Positions 59,667 through 64,000 of a stretch of 64,000 nt of DNA are shown one piece after another (the first letter of the stretch is position 1; each line of letters starts with the position of its first letter). Position numbers and translations under genes: made by a program. The notes below the pieces were generated by a model, which did no database searches, was not told the DNA's origin, and saw nothing but the letters and a program-made list of their open reading frames with translations. The DNA is from Cytobacillus oceanisediminis. GTDB lineage: Bacteria; Bacillota; Bacilli; Bacillales; Cytobacillaceae. The stretch covers positions 20,659 to 84,658 of the forward strand of contig NZ_QGTW01000018.1 of assembly GCF_003182355.1 (NCBI RefSeq), written 5' to 3'.

Positions 59667-61172
59667 ATGAACAGTCGATACGGAAATTTATTTTTATATG
59701 TAATTGTTGTTATTATCCCCACATTAATTGGCAGCTTTTTTTTCTTTATCGACGCTGTGAAGCAAAACGATGAAGATAGGCTTGAAGAAGCAAAATGGAT
59801 TGGCTCCATTCATCAGAGGAGCTGGGACCAGTTTATTTCCGAGACGGTCACTACACTTGAGATGTTATCGCTGACTGCAGGGACTGTAAATACTGAACCC
59901 GAAAAGCTGGAGCCTCTCTTGAAGCAGGCCCATCAAATGGATCCTCGATATGGAGGGATCTACCTTTTAAATACCAACGGAAAAGTGTTAACAGGTTCAA
60001 ATCAATTTTTGACGGACTCTTATTTATCTGATAAAGAATATATACAAGAGGTTTCCAGAACGAAGGACATTATTATTTCAAACAGCCAGGAAACCTTAGC
60101 AAATGGACAAACAGTCATTGGCATCGGAAAACCGGTAGTGAATGAAGACGGTGAGCTTTTATCTATTATTGTCGCACATATGAGGGTAGACTATGTCCAA
60201 AATATCATGAGGCTGCTTACACCTGATGCAAAATTATCCGTACTAAATTCTGATAGGAAAACCATTATGGACGTCAATATGGATGGAGGCTCCTCTTTTT
60301 CCGACCATAATAGCATTTCCATTCCGATAGATAGGCTTCCCTGGAGTGTAAATGTTGAATTGCCAGCTAGAGATGTTTGGGAAATTATTAAGGGTGCAGC
60401 CCAATTTATACTGGTTATGTTAGTAATCAGCCATATCCTGTTTCTCTTTATAAAATATTTAAAGCTGAAAAAGCAGGCTCAGAATGAAAAAAAAGAAAAT
60501 GAACTTCAAAAGCTTGAGCTGGTAGGTACATTGGCAGCCAGCACAGCCCATGAAATCAGAAATCCGTTAACCGGTATAAAAGGGCTTATCCAGCTCTTAA
60601 GTGAGAAGTACACGAACGCGCAGGACCAGTATTATTTTTCAGTTATTAACGATGAAATCAGCAGGATCAATGAAATTGTCAGTGAATTTTTAATCCTTGG
60701 GAAACCGACAGCCCAGAAAACGGAAACACTTGACCTTAGGAATATCATTAAGGATTTAGTTCCTTTGATCATCTCTGAAGCAAATTTACACAATGTTCAT
60801 TTCCAATCTTCTTTGCCGGATGAGCCTGTTATGGTAAATTGTACGAAGGACCAAATGAAACAGGTCATACTGAATATAACAAAAAATGCATTTGAATCAA
60901 TGGAAAACGGCGGAGAATTGACCATAAAACTGAACAGGCTTCCAACCAAGTGCCAGCTGAAGATAATCGACACTGGTTCCGGAATACCTGACAGTGAGAT
61001 TGAAAAAATATTTAATCCGTTTTATACATCGAAGGATACGGGAACCGGACTTGGGCTTGTTGTCTGCAGGCGAATCCTCCAGTCTTCTGGCGGGGAAATC
61101 TTTATAACAAGCAAGGAAAACAAGGGTACACAAGTGGATATCTTCTTGCCCCTCAACGCAAATAAAGAATAA
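59667..61172 (+). CDS. kinD: Sporulation-type sensor histidine kinase (KinD-like)
   Basis: A membrane-bound histidine kinase (501 aa). Two transmembrane helices (about 8-28 and 246-265) flank an extracellular double-Cache/PAS sensor domain. The HisKA domain contains the phosphorylated His295 in TAHEIRNPLTGIKGLIQLL, a sequence typical of the Spo0F-phosphorylating kinases KinA-E. HATPase_c N- and G-boxes (NITKNAFESM, DTGSGIP, GLGLVVC) complete it. Probably feeds the sporulation phosphorelay. No partner response regulator is adjacent, as usual for such orphan kinases. GGAG upstream of the ATG. Position near mhqR and clpE fits kinD. Confidence 0.88.
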   Translation: MNSRYGNLFLYVIVVIIPTLIGSFFFFIDAVKQNDEDRLEEAKWIGSIHQRSWDQFISETVTTLEMLSLTAGTVNTEPEKLEPLLKQAHQMDPRYGGIYLLNTNGKVLTGSNQFLTDSYLSDKEYIQEVSRTKDIIISNSQETLANGQTVIGIGKPVVNEDGELLSIIVAHMRVDYVQNIMRLLTPDAKLSVLNSDRKTIMDVNMDGGSSFSDHNSISIPIDRLPWSVNVELPARDVWEIIKGAAQFILVMLVISHILFLFIKYLKLKKQAQNEKKENELQKLELVGTLAASTAHEIRNPLTGIKGLIQLLSEKYTNAQDQYYFSVINDEISRINEIVSEFLILGKPTAQKTETLDLRNIIKDLVPLIISEANLHNVHFQSSLPDEPVMVNCTKDQMKQVILNITKNAFESMENGGELTIKLNRLPTKCQLKIIDTGSGIPDSEIEKIFNPFYTSKDTGTGLGLVVCRRILQSSGGEIFITSKENKGTQVDIFLPLNANKE

Positions 61173-61188
61173 TGTATAGGATTATAGA

Positions 61189-61222
61189 AAAGGTGCCTTC
61201 ACAAAAGTGATTGGCACCTTTT
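61189..61222. terminator. Bidirectional terminator
   Basis: AAAGGTGCC, TTCAC...GTGA inner stem, GGCACCTTT then TTAT; between convergent genes. Confidence 0.88.
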
Positions 61223-61232
61223 TATATCTGAC

Positions 61233-62219
61233 TTAATAGATTGATTCTTTCCTTTCAATCCTATTCTTTATTTGCTTCAGCATCAGCAAAAGACTTTGGT
61301 CTCTGTCTTCTGGTGCTATTTTCTTATAAAGAACTGAATAAAGTGTCACATCTCTTAATCTCAAAAATAAAGGCAGTTGGATTTCCCAATCCTCGGGAAG
61401 AGGGTTTTTCTCCTGATAGCCTTTTAAAAAAGAATCTAGAAATAACTTGCCAAATGCCGACCTTTCATCCACATTATCTCCTTTGCAGCGGTATAAAAGG
61501 GCATAATACAATGGGATGGCAATATCAGAAGCGAACCAATGATAACAGCAATCATCAAAATCAAAAATATGTATATCACTGCCATCATAAAAAAAGTTCC
61601 CTGAATGGACATCTGTATGAATAAGGCCAAAGGTGTCCTTGTTTTTCGGAAGTGACTGCAGCTGCTTAAGGAGTTCCTTAGTATTATTTATTACCAATTT
61701 ATCTGATTCAGGGACAAATTTTTCAACATCAAGAAGTTCCTCCTCATCCCATTGCATACGGTCGGCTGAACTATAGGGCGGCGTATAAGTTTTTGTTTCT
61801 TTATGCATCATTCCTATAGCCCTTCCCCAGGCTTCAAAAAGTTTCTCATTAAATTCAGGTGCGGTGACTTTGATTGGCTTACCTGGCGCTTTTGAAAAAA
61901 CGCTGGAATAAAAAAAGGAACCATCCTCTGCAGATACCGACTCTACAAGCTTTCCATGATCTGATTGAAAAACCTGCGGAACATTTACGCCCTGCTGATT
62001 TAAGTAATTTACCCAGTCTACTTCTGCTAAAAGCTCCTTATGCTTGCGGTGGGAGGAGTGGGTAATCCTTAAAATATATGATTCTCCATTTCTATAAACC
62101 TCGTACACATAGTTTTCAAAATCACCAAGTTTTTTGTAATCCTTTTTATCCATTGAATAGGCTAGAAGAAACTCGTGAAGAATATCCACCGTCATTAAAG
62201 CTTCGACAGATTTTTCCAT
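61233..62219 (-). CDS. APH-family phosphotransferase
   Basis: A 328-residue kinase-like protein of the aminoglycoside/choline/homoserine-kinase group. The Brenner loop LIHTDVHSGNFFYDG (about 205-219) with catalytic Asp, and the DFG-like IFDFDD (about 223-228), show a complete active site. The N-lobe has a Lys in YILRITHSSHRK. The substrate cannot be told; small alcohols or amino sugars are possible. Not necessarily an antibiotic-resistance enzyme. Single gene. Confidence 0.85.
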   Translation of the reverse strand: MEKSVEALMTVDILHEFLLAYSMDKKDYKKLGDFENYVYEVYRNGESYILRITHSSHRKHKELLAEVDWVNYLNQQGVNVPQVFQSDHGKLVESVSAEDGSFFYSSVFSKAPGKPIKVTAPEFNEKLFEAWGRAIGMMHKETKTYTPPYSSADRMQWDEEELLDVEKFVPESDKLVINNTKELLKQLQSLPKNKDTFGLIHTDVHSGNFFYDGSDIHIFDFDDCCYHWFASDIAIPLYYALLYRCKGDNVDERSAFGKLFLDSFLKGYQEKNPLPEDWEIQLPLFLRLRDVTLYSVLYKKIAPEDRDQSLLLMLKQIKNRIERKESIY

Positions 62220-62373
62220 CTATACCCCTGCTTTCTATTTTCAACTATAAAGCATTCTAAATAATCCCAATTATATATTATTAGAGATAAAATCAAAATA
62301 GCTATTTTTAAAGATTGAAGAATACGGTACACTATATTTAGTTTCACGAAGTTTTTTGCATTTATAAAAATAT

Positions 62374-62619
62374 AGGCTCTGTTAAACTTGCCTTTTGATT
62401 TTCGCTCCAGTCACTCAATGAACCGCGGGCGGTCCGATGCTCCTCGGCGTCTTGCGCCTGCTGGGTCTCCCTTTGACTCGCTCTTCCCGGAGTACATTGA
62501 ATTAGCGTCCTCGAATAAACACCGCACGAAGAAAATGCGACAGCATTTTCGGGGGATCTCTCGCCTTCCGCACCAATCAAGAGAGTGCTAAAATCAATAA
62601 TGAGATTTAACACAGCCTA
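62374..62619 (+). repeat. Dispersed repeat family I, copy F (long form)
   Basis: AGGCTCTGTTAAACTTGCC, core GGTCCGATGCTCCTCGGCGTC, optional hairpin module (CCTCGAATAAACACCGCA with GACAGCATTTTCGGGG), and a right end GAGATTTAACACAGCCT. The 150 bp before it (62220-62373) hold no gene. Confidence 0.88.
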
Positions 62620-62640
62620 AATATAAAGGAGTCCTGTAAT

Positions 62641-63876
62641 ATGAGTACGACCGCTGTTTCAGCCCGTCCCTCTTCTAAGCCGCAGCAGGAAACGGCATAT
62701 CGAATTCTTTTTATCATCGGGATTTGCCACCTACTAAATGATTCGATCCAATCCGTTATTCCGGCCATGTTTCCAATACTGGAAAAATCAATGGGACTAA
62801 CATTTTCTCAGCTGGGAATGATCGCCTTTTCCTTAAATATGGTATCCTCGATTATGCAGCCGGTAATAGGAATGGCTACAGACAAAAAACCTGTGCCCTT
62901 TGCTTTGCCGATCGGATTAACTTTTACTTTATTTGGAGTTTTAGGTTTGGCATTTGCATCTAAATATGAATGGGTTGTTGTTTCTGTCCTGTTCATTGGA
63001 TTAGGGTCAGCTGTCTTTCACCCTGAGGGATCAAGAGTAGCTTATATGGCAGCCGGTCCACGCAGAGGCCTTGCCCAATCCATCTATCAGGTCGGCGGAA
63101 ACACTGGACAGGCGCTGGCACCTGTTATAACAGCGCTTATCCTTGTTCCTCTTGGCCAAGTGGGAGCTGCCTGGTTTACCGTCGTTGCAGCCATTGCGGT
63201 AGGATTATTAATTTATATTGCATTCTGGTATACTGGGCGCCTTCAGCTTGAGCTATCAACATTGAGCAAGAAAAACCAATCAGCTGCCAATTCAAACAAG
63301 AAAATCTCTAAAGCCGTATGGGGGGCATTGGTCCTCATTCTCTTTTTGATATTTGCCCGATCCTGGTATATTTCCGGGATGACAAATTTCTATGCCTTTT
63401 ATGCGATTGAAAAATATTCGTTTTCCATTGGGCAAGCTCAGCTCTTTTTATTCGCATTTTTAGTTTCAGGAGCACTGGGAACCTTTTTCGGAGGTCCGCT
63501 TGCAGATCGATTCGGCAAGAAGGCAGTCATCTTTTTATCCATGATTCTCACTGTACCGCTCTCAATCCTGATTCCTTTTGTTCCATCTGCTGTTGCATTT
63601 ATTCTACTGATACTCGGCGGATTCATTTTAATGTCCAGCTTTTCTGTTACGGTAGTTTATGCACAGGAATTAATCCCCGGCAAAATTGGTACCATGGCGG
63701 GCCTGACAGTTGGCCTGGCATTTGGAATGGGTGCAATCGGCTCCATTGTTCTAGGATATATAGCAGACACTTTTGGGCTCACCAGTATGATCATATTCAC
63801 CGGCTTTTTGCCTGTTCTGGGAATATTGACTTTATTGCTTCCTTCAGACAAAACCGTTTCTGAATGGAACTCTTAA
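62641..63876 (+). CDS. Fosmidomycin-resistance-like MFS transporter
   Basis: A 411-residue major-facilitator protein with about twelve helices. The N-terminal HLLNDSIQSVIPAMFPILEKS (about 32-52) and FHPEGSRVAYMAAG (about 128-141), with SIYQVGGNTGQALAP, are typical of the Fsr (fosmidomycin resistance) group of DHA1 exporters. Function by homology: proton-coupled efflux of small drugs. AAAGGAG precedes the ATG, directly after the copy F repeat. Two terminator-like hairpins follow. Confidence 0.88.
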   Translation: MSTTAVSARPSSKPQQETAYRILFIIGICHLLNDSIQSVIPAMFPILEKSMGLTFSQLGMIAFSLNMVSSIMQPVIGMATDKKPVPFALPIGLTFTLFGVLGLAFASKYEWVVVSVLFIGLGSAVFHPEGSRVAYMAAGPRRGLAQSIYQVGGNTGQALAPVITALILVPLGQVGAAWFTVVAAIAVGLLIYIAFWYTGRLQLELSTLSKKNQSAANSNKKISKAVWGALVLILFLIFARSWYISGMTNFYAFYAIEKYSFSIGQAQLFLFAFLVSGALGTFFGGPLADRFGKKAVIFLSMILTVPLSILIPFVPSAVAFILLILGGFILMSSFSVTVVYAQELIPGKIGTMAGLTVGLAFGMGAIGSIVLGYIADTFGLTSMIIFTGFLPVLGILTLLLPSDKTVSEWNS

Positions 63877-63886
63877 AAATGTAAAA

Positions 63887-63905
63887 GGAGGGAACAGGTC
63901 CCTCC
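63887..63905 (+). terminator. First hairpin after the Fsr-like gene
   Basis: GGAGGGA, 5-base loop, TCCCTCC; no T run, so it may only stabilise the message end. Confidence 0.5.
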
Positions 63906-63914
63906 TGAACTGAA

Positions 63915-63970
63915 CCCCGAATAGTAGACACTTTAAAAAAAGTGGATCTATTCGGGGATTTTTGTTTTTT
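63915..63970 (+). terminator. Strong terminator after the Fsr-like gene
   Basis: CCCCGAATAG and CTATTCGGGG form a 10-bp GC-rich stem with an inner CACTT/AAGTG stem, then ATTTTTGTTTTTT. The outer sequence CTGAACCCCGAATAGTAGAC also resembles ends of some IS3-like elements, but there is no transposase in the window. The last 30 bases show no gene. Confidence 0.85.
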
Positions 63971-64000
63971 CTAGCTTAAAACCCCGTTATACTAAAATTT

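Noticed and set aside
63911..63957. Possible IS3-like element end (CTGAACCCCGAATAGTAGAC)
   Set aside because: No transposase or matching second end in the window; the sequence is fully explained as a terminator hairpin with T run.

Overview
This window reads as chromosome of a low-GC, endospore-forming Bacillaceae bacterium, related to but distinct from Bacillus subtilis (a Cytobacillus/Mesobacillus-type genome is a guess). The evidence is Shine-Dalgarno-rich translation starts with many TTG and GTG codons, sporulation and germination-type genes (a YjcZ-like peptide, a SleB-like hydrolase, a KinD-like kinase), and gene order. From left to right the order follows the B. subtilis chromosome read toward lower coordinates: ykyA-def-ykrA, rpoY-rnjA-ktrC, ykuV-ykuU-ykuT, dapL-dapH, ccpC, ykuL, ykuJ, ykuI, fadH(ykuF), ykuE, ykuD, ykuC, ykyB, cheV, patA, ykwC, ptsI-ptsH, ykvT, ykvS, ykvI, clpE, mhqR and kinD. 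Genes not shared with that backbone lie between these blocks.

Layout. 0-7 kb: the YkyA lipoprotein (cut by the window edge), peptide deformylase, a HAD phosphatase, an EamA exporter, the RNA polymerase epsilon subunit with RNase J1, and the KtrC potassium-channel regulator. 7-13 kb: a DUF4349-type lipoprotein, a heterodimeric ABC exporter, and the YkuV/YkuU thiol-redox pair. 13-21 kb: an MscS channel, two enzymes of the acetylated diaminopimelate (lysine and peptidoglycan) branch, CcpC, a TauE/SafE permease, a 14-TM efflux pump and small regulatory proteins. 21-32 kb: metallo-beta-lactamase-fold and thioredoxin-fold proteins, the c-di-GMP receptor YkuI, a C39-like peptidase, FadH, the Tat-exported phosphoesterase YkuE, the L,D-transpeptidase YkuD, a PadR/efflux pair, YkyB and CheV. 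32-45 kb: efflux and regulator genes, PatA (a third enzyme of the acetylated diaminopimelate route), YkwC, the general PTS proteins without ptsG, and a FetAB-type exporter. 45-50 kb: a region with three apparently frameshifted genes and a 12-C homopolymer. 50-64 kb: a CPBP protease, YkvI, ClpE with CtsR operators, an M3 peptidase, MhqR, a 5'-nucleotidase-like enzyme, a sporulation-type sensor kinase, a phosphotransferase and an Fsr-like exporter.

I see no rRNA, tRNA, CRISPR array, prophage or intact insertion sequence. The non-coding signals that stand out are: (i) a phased array of TTGCG pentamers at about 20-21 bp spacing (two DNA turns) running for more than 400 bp between patA and a small gene at 38.2 kb; (ii) a dispersed, imperfectly palindromic repeat family present as five long copies and two end-only remnants, three of the long copies carrying an extra hairpin module of about 60 bp; (iii) a second dispersed repeat family with two copies; (iv) well-formed promoter and operator arrangements at clpE (CtsR), padR, fadH and ykuU; (v) a 23-residue basic peptide gene with a structured leader; (vi) the cluster of frameshifts at 45-50 kb. 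All functional names rest on recalled family resemblance and visible motifs; no database search was run.
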